From Scenedesmus sp. ARA3 (lineage: Eukaryota; Chlorophyta; Chlorophyceae; Sphaeropleales; Scenedesmaceae): a stretch of 62,042 nt of DNA. Positions 33,101 through 43,800 of this stretch are shown here, piece after piece. Within the stretch, counting starts at the first letter, position 1; each line of letters opens with the position of its first letter. Location of the stretch: assembly GCA_004335835.1 (NCBI GenBank), contig RWJK01001928.1:1-62042 (forward strand), read 5' to 3'. A program made the position numbers and the translations under genes. Below the pieces are notes generated by a model. That model saw only the letters and a list, made by a program, of their open reading frames with translations, was not told the DNA's origin and made no database searches.

Positions 33101-36100
33101 AATCACCCATGTACTGCGTGCTGTGTTTGATGCTGCTGCGGTTGTCTGGTGTTTCCTGCAGGCTGTTTGGCACGAGCCTGGCTGAGATGCCGTACGTGGC
33201 CACGCGCAAGGACGCGCGGCGCGCAGGCAACTGCAGGCGGCTGCTGAAGGTGAGGACATTAGAGAAGCAGCCCTGCTTGCAGCAGCAGCAGATGTGTTTT
33301 GCTGAGGGCAATGACAGACACGCGTTTGGCATGTACGTGTGCTTGTTTGCCTTCGCCAGGCACCTATGCTGCCGAGTGACTGGATGAATGCGCATTGCAG
33401 TATCCTTGTGATGGTGTCTCCTGGCATCTCCACCTGCTTACATGTATGGCATGTTACTCATGCTGCTGTGCCTCACTGCTATGCTCCTGCTGTCCTGGGG
33501 TGTGGAAGACATGCTGCGCCGGCTGCGCGTGGCCTGGCTGGTGCTGCCATCTGTCAAGCAGGTGCCTGTTTGCATATAATATACTGATCTGTCAGATTAG
33601 CTGCTGTCCTGCAGGGTGTAGAGGACATGCTGCGCCGGCTGCGCGTGGCCTGGCTGGTGCTGCCCTCTGTCAAGCAGGTGCTAGGCATGTGGCGCCACAG
33701 CTTCAACTGACTTGCTACAACTGCTGCTGCCCTGCAGGGTGTGGAAGACATGCTGCGTTGACTGCGCGTGGCATGGCTGGTGCTGCCCTCCGTGCCTCAT
33801 TTTCTGTACATGTCTACTGACTGTTCACATCTGCTGCTGTCTTGCAGGGCGTGGAGGACATGCTACGCCATCTGTCAAGCAGGTGCTGCGTGTGGCATGG
33901 CTGGTGCTGCCATCTGTCAAGCAGGTGCTGGGCATGTGGCGTGTATGTCAACCGACTTGTTACATTTGCTGCAGGGTGTGGAAGACATGCTGCGCCCACT
34001 GCGCGTGGCCTGGATGGTGCTGACATCTGTCAAGCAAATCTTTGTTTCGGTACTTGACTGCCGATCTATCGGATTTGCTGTTGTCCTGCAGGGAGTTGAG
34101 GACATGCTGCGCCGGCTGCGCGTGGCCTGGCTGGTGCTTCCCTCTGTCAAGCAGGTGCTGGGCATGTGGCGGCACAGCTTCAACTTCATGCCACTCACTT
34201 TACAAGAGCTGGCAGCGCTCGAGTCGCACATCATAAGCCCAGATTTCGGCACTGTGCAGCTGCTGAAGAAGCGAATGTGGCCGCCGCTGGCTGCGCTGAG
34301 GGGAGGTACTGGCAGGGGCAGCAGGGCGGGCGGCGCTGCTGCTGCTGCTGCTGCTGCCGGTGGCGGGCGCGGTAGGGGCGGCAAGACGCGGGTGACGCGG
34401 CAAGCAGCAGCGAAGGGTGGTGCCAGCAGTGCAGATGCAGAGGGCAGTGATGGAGATGATGAGGCTGAAGCAGATCAGGAAAATGATGCTGCTGCTGCTG
34501 CTGCTGCTGCTGGGGGCAGTGGGGCTGATGGCAAAGCAGCAGCGAAGGGCAGGGGGCTGCAGCTGCGGTTTGGCAGCGGCTCGAAGCGGCGCCGGGCGCG
34601 ATCAGGATCTGCTGCTGCTGCTGCTGCTGCTGGCAGCAGTGCCACAGGGGGTGCGTCTTCTGATGGAGAGGATGAGGGAGCAGCAGCAGCAGCAGCAGCG
34701 GGTGCTGGTGATGATGATGCGAGGAGGGCGGCTGAGGAGCAGGCAGAAGCAGAGGCAGCCTGGGCGCTGTTTGAGCAGCAGCAGAAGCAGCAGGTGGACA
34801 GCAGCAGCAGCGAGGATGACTCATCTGATGATGACAGCGATGGTGAGACAGGCTGGTGTCAGACAGTGGCCTGTGTTGGTGTGCACAGCAGTGCTCTTTG
34901 CAGGAAACTCGTACGAGCTTTTGCACATCAGTGAGCAGTTTTGCATGTGCCTGAAATGTATGCAGACTGGCAGAACACTGCCTGCTGCTGCAGCAGCAGC
35001 GGCGCTGTTCCTGCAGGCCGTTGCAGGTCACGCATGAGGTGAAGGCGGCAATGCAGCAAATTTCTACTCAAGCTGTGTGCTTCCTGCTTCGCTGCTTGCT
35101 TGCTTGCTTGCTGTGCTGTCTGTCGTGCTGTCCATCACGCTGCTGACAGGCGGCGCAAGGGTAGGCAGCCCTGTTCCTGCAAGCATTGCTGGGCGCACAC
35201 ATAGTTTTGAATTCTGCAATGCAGCGCACTTCCACTCATGCTGCATGCATCGTGCTGCGCTGCTGTTTGTGTTGCCCATTGTACTGCTGACTGCCTGCTG
35301 CTGCAGGTGGCAAGCGGCGCAAGGGCAGGCGGCCCTCCAAGAAGAAGCGCAAGGCAGGCAAGGGCAAAGATCACGATGACTGGGAAGGTGAGGCAGGGTT
35401 TGACGTATGAACTGTGAAAGAACTTTTGACTAAGACTGTGGGTCCAACTGATGTGGTGTGGCTGTTAAGGCAGGCAAGGGCAAAGATGATGGTGACTGGG
35501 ACGTTGAGGCAGCATTAGTTGAGTGCAGTCTTGCTTCAAGCAGGGGTTCAAACATGTGGCTTCTACCGTTCAGTGGGGAAGCACAGAGCTGCTATGGCAG
35601 GAAGTCACGCTTGTGGCTACAGCCGGTGTCTGTTTGCACAGCCCCATATCTGCCGTGTTGCACAGCGTGCAGCACTGCTACACAGGTAGGCGTTTCTCCG
35701 CGGTTTCTTGACCCGTCTGCGTACACGCTTGCTGAAACTGCTGCTGCTGCGCGTGCTGCTGCAGGTGCCGCCTCTGACAGCAGCAGCAGTGACTCAGACA
35801 ATGACCTGGTTGCCTCAGATGACGACGAGATTGCCCCTGAGGAAGATGAGGACGACTTTGTCCGCAGCAGGAAGCAGCAGCAGCAGCAGCAGCAGCAGCG
35901 CAAGGCGCTGCCTGGCGCAGCAGCAACTCCAGCAAACTCAGCAGGCACAGCAGGCACATCATCTGCTGCTGCAGCGCAGCAGGGCGCGCAGCCAACGCAG
36001 CAGGAGCTGGACGCTGCACTGGCGTGGCTGGCCAAGGAGGTCGCCAAAGCAGGTGGCAGCTTGGGCGAGGGCTGGACTGCGCAGCTGAGCGCGCGGCGGC

Positions 36101-39081
36101 CCAACGGCAAGTGGGGCAACCGGCGCTTTGTGGCGCCCGACGGCACGGTGTGCTGCAGCGCGCCGCAGGTGAAGCGGCACCTGGGCCTGGAGGACAAGCC
36201 AGGTGGGCTTGCTGGCTGCCTGGTGTGGTGGTCGATTTACTTTGGTGGGTGGTGGGCTGGCGGTGGGGGGTGGGGGGTGTTGGTTCGTGAGACGAGCCGC
36301 AAGTGAAGCAACACCTGTGGCTGAAGGACAAGCCAGGTGGGCTGGCTGGTTGGCCGGCTGGTTGGCTGGCTGTTGGTTGGCTTGTCAACTATCTGATCAC
36401 ATGGGTGCGTGGGGGGCTGGTGGTGGCCTGGTGGTGAGTCGGTGGTGGGCTGGCAGTGGGTATTGGTGCGTGGGCCAGCGCCAGGTGCCGCTTCACCAGC
36501 GGCGCCCCCAAGAGTCGGGCGGCAGCTGGGCCTGGAGGACACACGAGGTGGGCTGGCTGGCTTGGTGGGTGGTGGGCTGTGTGGGCTTGGTACAGTTAGT
36601 CAAGTGGTGCGCTGCTGAGTCGGCGGCTGGCGTGTTGGCTGGTTGCTGTCAAGCGGTACCTGAGATTGGAGGTCAAGCCAGGTGGGCTGGCTGGTGCATA
36701 TTAGATGGCTGGGGGGATGAACTAGTGGGTGGATGGGCACGTGGGCGCGTCAACTGGTCGCTGTCAAGCAGGACATGAACGTAGAGGACAAGCCAGGTGG
36801 GCTGCCTGGCTGGGTGGTGGGCAAGTGGGTTGCCGGGTGGAGTTTTTAGCTGGTGGCTTTTGAATATGGGCGGCACCTGGGCTGGGAGAGGCTTCTACAG
36901 GCAAGCCAGGTGCGCTGTTTGGTTGGTTGGTTGGCTGCTTTGTTTGCTGTCTGCTTGGTTGACAGGCAGCAGTTTTCCCTGCTCTATCGATGGCTGGTTT
37001 TGCGCGTCAATCTTCTGCTGTTTTGATGCCTTTGGTCTGATCTGGTTGTTTCCACTGCATGCAGGTGCAGCGCCGGCAGCTGGTGCTGCTACAGCAGCGG
37101 CAGGTGCCAAGCGGCCGCCACTGCCAGCAGCAGCAGCAGCTGCTGCTGCGGGCCCCCACACCAAACGCCAGCACGCCACACACCCAGCAGCAGCAGCAGC
37201 GCTTGGCAGCAGGCATGCAACAGCAGCAGGGGAGGGTGCTGCTGGTCGGCCTGCTGTTGTGGATGCGCGGCGGCGGGCAGTGAAGGCTGGCAGGGCACTG
37301 CGGCGCAAGCTGCGAGATGCAACACTGGGAGTGGGCCTGGCAGGTGAGAGCAAAGTGCATGTTGTGTACATAACTTTGTGCCCAGTGATGTATCCTTGCT
37401 GGATTATCAGCAGGGCGCTGCAGCGTAAGCTGCGCACTGGGGATGGGGCTGGCAATTGAGGCTAGGGTGTTGAAGCATCATGACTGTTGTGGCTGTGGTG
37501 AAGTGTTGCTGCTGTTGCATGTTGTGAAGGCAGGTAGGGTGCTGCGGCGCAAGCTGCGGGACGCCACACTGGGAGTGGGGCTGGCAGGTGAGAGCAGAGT
37601 GCAGGTCGTTTCTTTTGTGCGTAGTGGTGTTGTGGTATTCTTGCTGGATCAAGGGCAGGGCGCTGCGGCGCAAGCTGCGGGACACAACGCTGGGAGTAGG
37701 CCTGGCAGGTGAGAGCAGAGTGCACGTTTATGTACTGTGCCCAGTGATGTATCCTTGCTGGGTGTTTAGGGTTTAGGCACACTGGGTTATCAGCAGGGTG
37801 CTGCGGCGCACGCTGAGGGACGCCACACTGGGAGTGGGGCTGGCAGGTGAGGCCAGGGCACAGACAGAACCATTACAAACATGAGCAGCGCTTGTGACAC
37901 TACTTGCAGTTGCAGGCGATCCACAGTATGAATTATGGTATTTCTGGCTGGGTGAGGGGCTGGCAGGTGAGGTTCTCAATGCCGGCTTGCCTCCCATGTT
38001 GTGCATTCCCTCATCTGCTTCTGCCTGTGATCGATTCAATGCCTTCTGCTTGCTCTACATGCTGCTGAAAACTGGCTCTTACATGGCTGCTGCTTGTGCC
38101 TGCAGTCGCTGTCAAGAAGTTCTACAATGAGGCACTGCAGGAGCTGGTCACACAGCAGCAGCGACAAGGCACAGACCCGTGAGCACCCAGTAGTGACACA
38201 CAGCATGCGCTGACAACACAGCAGCAGCAGCAGCAACACCACCCCACCACCACGCGCATATGCATTGTCAAATCCTGTGATATGCATGTAGTGTTGCCAA
38301 TGCGTTCGTGCTGCAAGTAACCATTGCAATCAGTCCCCTTGTACATGCTACCATGGCTCACTTTCTGATGTTGCCACCTGCTGCTGCGCCCCATTTGCAG
38401 GTATGAAGCCGAGGCAGCAGAGGGGCGCATGGACGACATCGACAGCACCATTGCAGCAGCGCTCACCATCAGGCACAGCAGCTGCAGCGTGCCACGCCTG
38501 CAGCAGCTGCAGCAGTACCACCTGATGCAGCAGCAGCAGCAGGATCTGCAGCAGGATGAGGCCAGCCCACTAAGCCCAAAGCTGCACGGCTGGCAGTCCC
38601 CAGCAAAGCTGCTGCTTGGAGCAGGCAGCAGGCACAGCGCCTGGTCGCTGCAGCAGCTGGCCAGCAAGGCTGCAGCACCAGCGGAGGTGATTGCATTGCA
38701 GCAGCTGCTGCTGCCGCCTGCTGCAGCTGCAAGTGCCGCAATAGCGCAGCAGCTTCCTGCAGGCTGTGGGAGAGCAGCAGCTGCAGCATCAGAAGTGCCA
38801 GCGGCTGCTGATGTTGCAGGCTTGCTGAGGCAGCAGCTGCAGGAGCGAGATGAGGTAGTGAGGCAGCTGCAGCAGCAACTGGCAGCAGCACAGGCGGCAG
38901 CATCTGGCCACCACCTGTCTGCTGCTTCTGCTGCTTGTGGAGTAGGACCAGCAGGAGCCCTGCCAGCAGCAGCAGCAGCAGCAGGGGTGCAGGGGTTTGG
39001 TGCTGAGACTGGCCCTGCAGAGGACTGTGAGGAGTTTGTTGTCTACACCGAGGAGTGGCAGCCTGAGCAAGACATGCAGGC

Positions 39082-39135
<54 letters not shown>

Positions 39136-40867
39136 CAGCCCACAAACGGCACTGCCGGTGGGCCCTGGTGCTGCAATTACAGCTACGCACATGCTGGCTG
39201 CAGCGGATGCAGTCACAGCAGTAGCAGCGAAGCCAGCTGCAGCAGCCAAGCAGTCCAGTAGTCCTGTTGAGCAGCCAGCACTGAGCATGCTGGCTGAGGC
39301 AACCGGCCAGCTGCCTGCCACAGCAGCAGCAGCAGCGCTGCCGCCGCGCAGCGGTGTCAGCAACCAGGATGGACTGTCCCGTCAGCTGCAGTGCGAAGCA
39401 GCACCTGGCAGCAGCCTGCAATCCACACCCGACACAGCAAATTCTGCAGCAGCGCCTATCACAGCACCAGCAGCTACACCAACAGATCCAACAGCAGCAC
39501 CAGCAGATGCAGACAACGCAGAGGAGGCAGGCGGCAGCAAGCCAGCAGCAGCGGTGACTGCCAGCAGCAGTCCAGCTGCTGCTGCTTCCCCAGCACTTGC
39601 AGCAGCAGCACGCCGCAGCAGCAGCAGGCTGTCTGACTCCTTCCTGTCATGGCTGCTGCCTGATGTGGTGGGCTGCCTGCTGAACTCACCTCCTGCAGTG
39701 CAGGGGCCTCTGCAGCGGCAGCAGCAGCAGTTGTTACGTGCCGCTGGCAGCCCTTGCGCACAGCAGGCGCAGCATGCAGCTGAAGCACCGCAGCCACTAG
39801 TAGCAGCAGCACCTGCTGCAGTAGCAACAGCAGGTGTGCCAGCAGATGCTGAGTCAGAGGAGGCCTCTTTCCACCCCTCACAGGCAGCAGGCAGCTCACA
39901 GCCATCGCAGCCAGCAGCAGCAGGCCCAACAGCAAGCCCAGGAGCAGATGATGCAGCAGCAGCGGCAGACGAGGATGGAAAGGAGAATGTAGTGCCTGGT
40001 GCTGCGGCAGTGGCAGAGGTAGTAGTGTCTCAGGTGGATTACAGCCCAACAGATGAGCCTGGCATGCTGCCTACATCACCTGCAGCAGCTGCTGCTGCTG
40101 CTGCCGCCTCTGGAGGAGCCTCACAGGGCAACAAGTCACTGTCAGGAAAGAGGCACAGGCGGCACCATAGCAGCAGCAGGTCACGGCTGTGTGCATCAAG
40201 CGCTGTGCTGGAGTGCTTTGGTGATGTGGCATTGCTTGGTGGCTTATCTGAGCTCAACAGCAGCAGCGGCGGCAGCAGCAGTGCACCTGGCAGCGGCCGC
40301 AGCGGCAGCGGTAGCCCAGGAGGCAGCAGCGGCAGCATGGGAGGTGGCAGCAGCAGCGGTGATGGCAGCGGCAGCAGCCAGGAAGACGCAGCAGCTGGTG
40401 TGGCGCTTGCAGGAAATGATGTCGCAGAGGCAGGCTTGCAGGAAGCAGGCAAGGACGGCAGCTGCAAGCAGCAGCAGCAGCGGGAGGTGAGTCCGTGTTC
40501 TGATGGAGGGTCTGGTTTGTCATTGGGCCTGGGCACACAGCTTGGGGAGCTCTTTGAGCATCTGACAGCAGACATGGTCAAAGATGGCCTGCTGCCGGCA
40601 GCGAAGGCGGCGGCAGCAGCAGCGGCGGCAGCAGCAAAGGGTGCAGCAGGGCAGAGTGCACTCAGCGGCGGGAGCTTGATGAAGCAGGGGAAGCGCTTGC
40701 AGGAAAAGGCAGCTGCAGCGGCAGCTGTGGAAGCCGCGGCAGCAGCAGCGGCAGCAGATGATGATGCTGCGGTGGCAGCAGCTGGTCTGGGTGAGGATGG
40801 GGAAGACATGCATGCAGCACTGGACACAGCTGCACTGTTTGCCTTTGCTGGCGGCGAGTCTGACTGA
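30147..40867 (+). CDS. PHD - GNAT acetyltransferase - MBD-like chromatin protein (IDM1/ROS4-related)
   Basis: Fourteen exons: 30147-30184, 30316-30505, 30781-30792, 31090-31192, 32049-32099, 32331-32477, 32840-32900, 33162-33249, 34092-34842, 35307-35387, 35765-36202, 37065-37343, 38106-38178, 38401-40867; all phases match, 1592 residues. Residues 13-80 form a PHD-type zinc finger (CIYC, CSCC, HVEC, WFCSTGC). Residues about 181-275 are a GNAT fold: GFRVVALRRG, VVSVATLRLFG, EMPYVATR, the acetyl-CoA loop RRAGNCRRLL and WLVLPS. This PHD+GNAT pairing is that of plant IDM1/ROS4 histone acetyltransferases, which counter DNA methylation. After acidic and Lys-rich linkers, residues about 600-650 (EGWTAQLSARRPNGKW, RFVAPDGTV, APQVKRHLGL) resemble a methyl-CpG-binding domain. 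A KRRKGRRPSKKKRK stretch is a likely nuclear signal. The last exon encodes 822 residues of Ala/Gln/Ser low complexity. Introns after exons 4, 10, 11 and 12 and before exon 9 contain echo arrays. PHD and GNAT are firm; MBD is probable. Confidence 0.85.
30781..30792 (+). other. 12-nt microexon of the PHD-GNAT gene
   Basis: GGTTGTGAGGAG, flanked by GTGCAG and GTGAGC, encodes Gly-Cys-Glu-Glu. It supplies the last zinc-ligand cysteine of the PHD finger (WFCST-GCEE-VSAYF). Reading on past its donor gives an Arg/Ser run unlike any PHD flank. Joining to the next exon restores the usual helix after the finger. Confidence 0.7.
31150..31935 (+). repeat. Seven-copy array of PHD-GNAT exon 4 donor side
   Basis: The motif GAGTACAGCCTGGAGGTGGT and following bases (YSLEVVRHDPANRG and the GGTGAGTC donor) recur with copies beginning near 31150 (intact exon), 31281 (5'-eroded), 31399, 31512, 31625, 31757 and 31879, intervals 113-132 bp. 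Most echoes keep GGGGTGAGTC. The copy at 31281 has lost the donor (GGGGTTCATC) and that at 31512 has GGGGCGAGTC. Several copies retain TGTCAG in front, a possible acceptor. The echoes share DPANRG where the intact exon has DSANRG. Confidence 0.95.
33499..34175 (+). repeat. Six-copy array of PHD-GNAT exon 9 acceptor side
   Basis: Copies of the exon start (GVEDMLRRLRVAWLVLPSVKQ) begin at 33499, 33615, 33738, 33848, 33975 and 34092; only the last continues into a full exon. Five are preceded by a GCAG acceptor. The copy at 33738 has a TGA, that at 33848 contains an internal rearrangement, and that at 33615 extends to HSFN before a stop. Intervals are 110-127 bp. Confidence 0.95.
35466..35515 (+). 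repeat. Donor-side echo of PHD-GNAT exon 10
   Basis: AAGGCAGGCAAGGGCAAAGA and a diverged donor-end (GACTGGGACGTTGAGGCAG) repeat the end of exon 10 (35361-35395) about 105 bp downstream. The GT donor has become GTT. Confidence 0.85.
36150..36920 (+). repeat. Array of PHD-GNAT exon 11 donor-side copies with TGGC-rich spacers
   Basis: The intact exon end (QVKRHLGLEDKP, donor CCAGGTGGGCT) is followed by at least five echoes ending in the same AAGCCAGGTGGGCTGGCTGG context, near 36296-36350, 36484-36562, 36645-36698, 36762-36812 and 36862-36920. Coding similarity decays with distance, but the donor is kept in most. Intervening DNA is rich in GGCTGGTTGGC-type repeats. Confidence 0.9.
37285..37975 (+). 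repeat. Five- to six-copy array of PHD-GNAT exon 12 donor side
   Basis: CTGCGGCGCAAGCTGCG..CTGGCAGGTGAGAGC (RRKLRDATLGVGLAG plus donor) is intact at 37285-37352 and echoed at about 37410-37455 (decayed), 37528-37605, 37651-37725 and 37790-37855. A trace (GGGGCTGGCAGGTGAGG) remains near 37955. Intervals are near 115-140 bp. Confidence 0.95.
39083..39133 (+). repeat. In-frame CAG tract (polyGln) in PHD-GNAT last exon
   Basis: Seventeen CAG units encode a glutamine run within the low-complexity C-terminal region. Confidence 0.9.
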
Positions 40868-41373
40868 TTGGAGACTGAGGATTTGGGCTGTGATCCAGCG
40901 CACCTGTGGGCATGTCACACCTGTGGCCATCTCACACAACTTTTTGACGTGCTGGGCAGCAGCTGGCTGCAGCAGTCGTGCTTTACGGCTTAACTTTACG
41001 GTGTTATCGCTTTTCATGCCGTTGTCTGAGTTTGTTGACCAGGGCTCGCGTTGATGTCACGTGTAGTCAGCTGGGCCAGAGCAGCAGTAGCAGAAGCTAC
41101 AGCCAACCGCTCCGCAGCAACGTGACTGAGCCGCTATGATCCTGCAACATGCAGGCTGCATGGATGCTTTATTCTTGGTTTTCTTGGTAACAACAGGTTG
41201 GCATGCAAATGTTGCTGTTCGCCATCTGTTATGTTGACGTGAACAATCCCTCACCTAATTACGCATGCCTTGCTTGCGAAAGCTTGCCTGCTTGCATCTT
41301 TTGTATGGATGGTGTGATGTCTACCAAACAGGTTTAATCTCCATCTACTCAGCTCGATAGCGAAACAAACAGA
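40868..41373. other. Intergenic region between PHD-GNAT and prolyl hydroxylase genes
   Basis: Contains the 3' UTR of the upstream gene and the promoter of the hydroxylase. I see no exon and no clear TATA box. Confidence 0.4.
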
Positions 41374-43756
41374 ATGCCGAAACGGGACACGACACTGAGG
41401 TTGCTCTTATTGGCTGCCTTGTGTTTGCTGGCAGCTACCAAAAAGGCAAACAATGCGTACGATGAAGATGCTGCGCCACCAGGTGTGTGATGCGTGGCCT
41501 GCAGTACTGTCCTCTGCTTAGCCTCAATCCCTGCTGCTGCTGCAAGTGCTGCAGAAAAGCCTGCCACAGAACAACCTGATATGTACTGCGTCTGCACAGC
41601 ACCTGCTGATGTGTTTAGTCAGTGGTCAAAAACCTACTGTTGATTGCAGACTGGGCTGGTGGTGATTTGGATTCAAACCCATCAGTTGAACCGCGCTCAG
41701 CTGGAGCAGCAGTGCCAGTGCAACCGGGCGTGCTAAGCCACCGCACAGAGCGCATGCAGGTGTGCTGCTGCAGCAGCTTTGGGAAGCAGCAACTGCCAGA
41801 CACCAACCTTGCCGGCTTGTATGGGGCTTCAACCTGTTCAATGCACTGCCATGGCGGTGCCCAGAATGAAAGCAGCAGGTGTTTGCTGCAATGCACAGCC
41901 TCCTCCTCGCTGGATCTGCAACACTATGATCTCCGTCAACAGCAGCAGCAGCAGCAGCAAACCAGCAGCAGGGGCGGAAGCATACGGCACTATCAGGCAT
42001 GCTGTTTAAACAATTGACTTGGCTAAGCCGTCTCCTTGCTGTGCTGTTGTGTAATTGCAGGTGCTCGATGAGGAGGCACGCATCTTCCTGTTCAGGGGCT
42101 TCCTGTCACCAGGTGGGCTGCNNNNNNNNNNNNNNNNNNNNNNNNNNNNNNNNNNNNNNNNNNNNNNNNNNNNNNNNNNNNNNNNNNNNNNNNNNNNNNN
42201 NNNNNNNNNNNNNNNNNNNNNNNNNNNNNNNNNNNNNNNNNNNNNNNNNNNNNNNNNNNNNNNNNNNNNGCTGCTGCAGAGGAGTGCGACCACATCATCA
42301 GCCTGTCTGACCCGCAGCTGCAACGCAGCGGCGTAGTCAACACGGAGAGCGGCGGCAGCGACATCAGCGACATACGCACCAGCAGCGGCGTGTTTCTGGA
42401 GCGCGGTCAGGACGATGTTGTGAAGGGTAAGCACACAGATGAAGTTGGATGAGTCAGTGGATATTGAATAGAATGGATGGCATGTTGTGGCATCAGCACA
42501 TGCGCACCAGCAGCGGCGTGATAGCGGAAATAGGCCAGGACGATGGTGTCAAGGGTGAGCAGCAGCGTCTGAGAAGCCTGTAGGTGGTTTAGGGACGGCA
42601 TTCGCTGGTGTCTGCACATGCACACCAGCAGCGGCTGGCTCTTAGAGCGGTGCAGGTCCGGGTTGTACGGGGTGCGCAGCAGAGGGATGTGCAGCAGAGG
42701 GTGTGAGAATGCCTGCGCTTTGCCGCGTGTGCCCTGTCATCGCACCATGCGCAGTGACGCTCACAGCGCCTGCATGGCACAACATCAGCTCTTGCGATGG
42801 TGCTTTTATTTTTTTAATCGCAGCATCTGCAACAACGACACTAGACCCCAACTAGACTGCCCGGCTGATTGCTTCCGCTGCTTGCGCACTGTTGTTCTTG
42901 TCTCGTCTCTTTTGCGCTGCGGCCATTGAGCAGCGCTTTGCGGCGTGGACGCTGCTGCTTGTGGGCAACGGCGCGGGGCTGCCGTGTTTGGCTGCTGTGA
43001 TCTCGTGCTGACTGCTGTTGCCAACTTGTGTGCCTGCCTGCAGCCATTGAGCAGCGCATCGCAGCGTGGACGCTGCTGCCCATGGGCAACGGCGAGGGGC
43101 TGCCGTGTTTGGCTGCTGTGATCTCTTGCTGACTGCTGTTTTTGTCCCGTGTGCCTGTCTGTCTGCAGCCATCGAGCAGCGCATCGCAGCGTGGACGCTG
43201 CTGCCGTGGGCAGCGGCGAGGGGCCGGCAATGTTTGGCTGCTGTGATCTCGTGCTGACTGCTGTTTTGGTCTCGTGTGCCTGTCTGCAGCCATTGAGCAG
43301 CGCATCGCAGCGTGGACGCTGCTGCCGTGGGCAGCGGCGAGGGGCCGGCAATGTTTGGCTGCTGTGATCTCCTGCTGACTGCTGTTTTGGTCTCGTGTGC
43401 CTGTCTGCAGCCATTGAGCAGCGCAATGCAGCGTGGACGCTGCTGCCGTGGGCAGCGGCGAGGGGCCGGCAATGTTTGGCTGCTGTGATCTCCTGCTGAC
43501 TGCTGTTTTGGTCTCGTGTGCCTGTCTGCAGCCATTGAGCAGCGCATCGCGGCGTGGACGCTGCTGCCTGTGGGCAACGGCGAGGGGCTACAGGTGCTGC
43601 GCTACCACAAGAGCCAGAAGTATGACGCACACTGGTGAGCAGCAGCAGCAGCAGCAGGATCAGCAATCACTAAACAATGCCTGGAATGCGCGCCGCAGGC
43701 TTGTTGATTTGGTGTCCAGTTACCCAGGTGCTATGACTGGGCATGTGCCTTGACCT

Positions 43757-43800
<44 letters not shown>

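Noticed and set aside
34231..35031. Minus-strand open frame of about 266 codons
   Set aside because: Antisense of PHD-GNAT exon 9; the His/Gln/Pro-rich composition comes from CAG/CTG repeats.
42806..43666. Long minus-strand open frame of about 286 codons with internal repeats
   Set aside because: It is the antisense of the P4H exon 5 array; the 121-bp periodicity, nearly a multiple of three, keeps it open. No start context or family.
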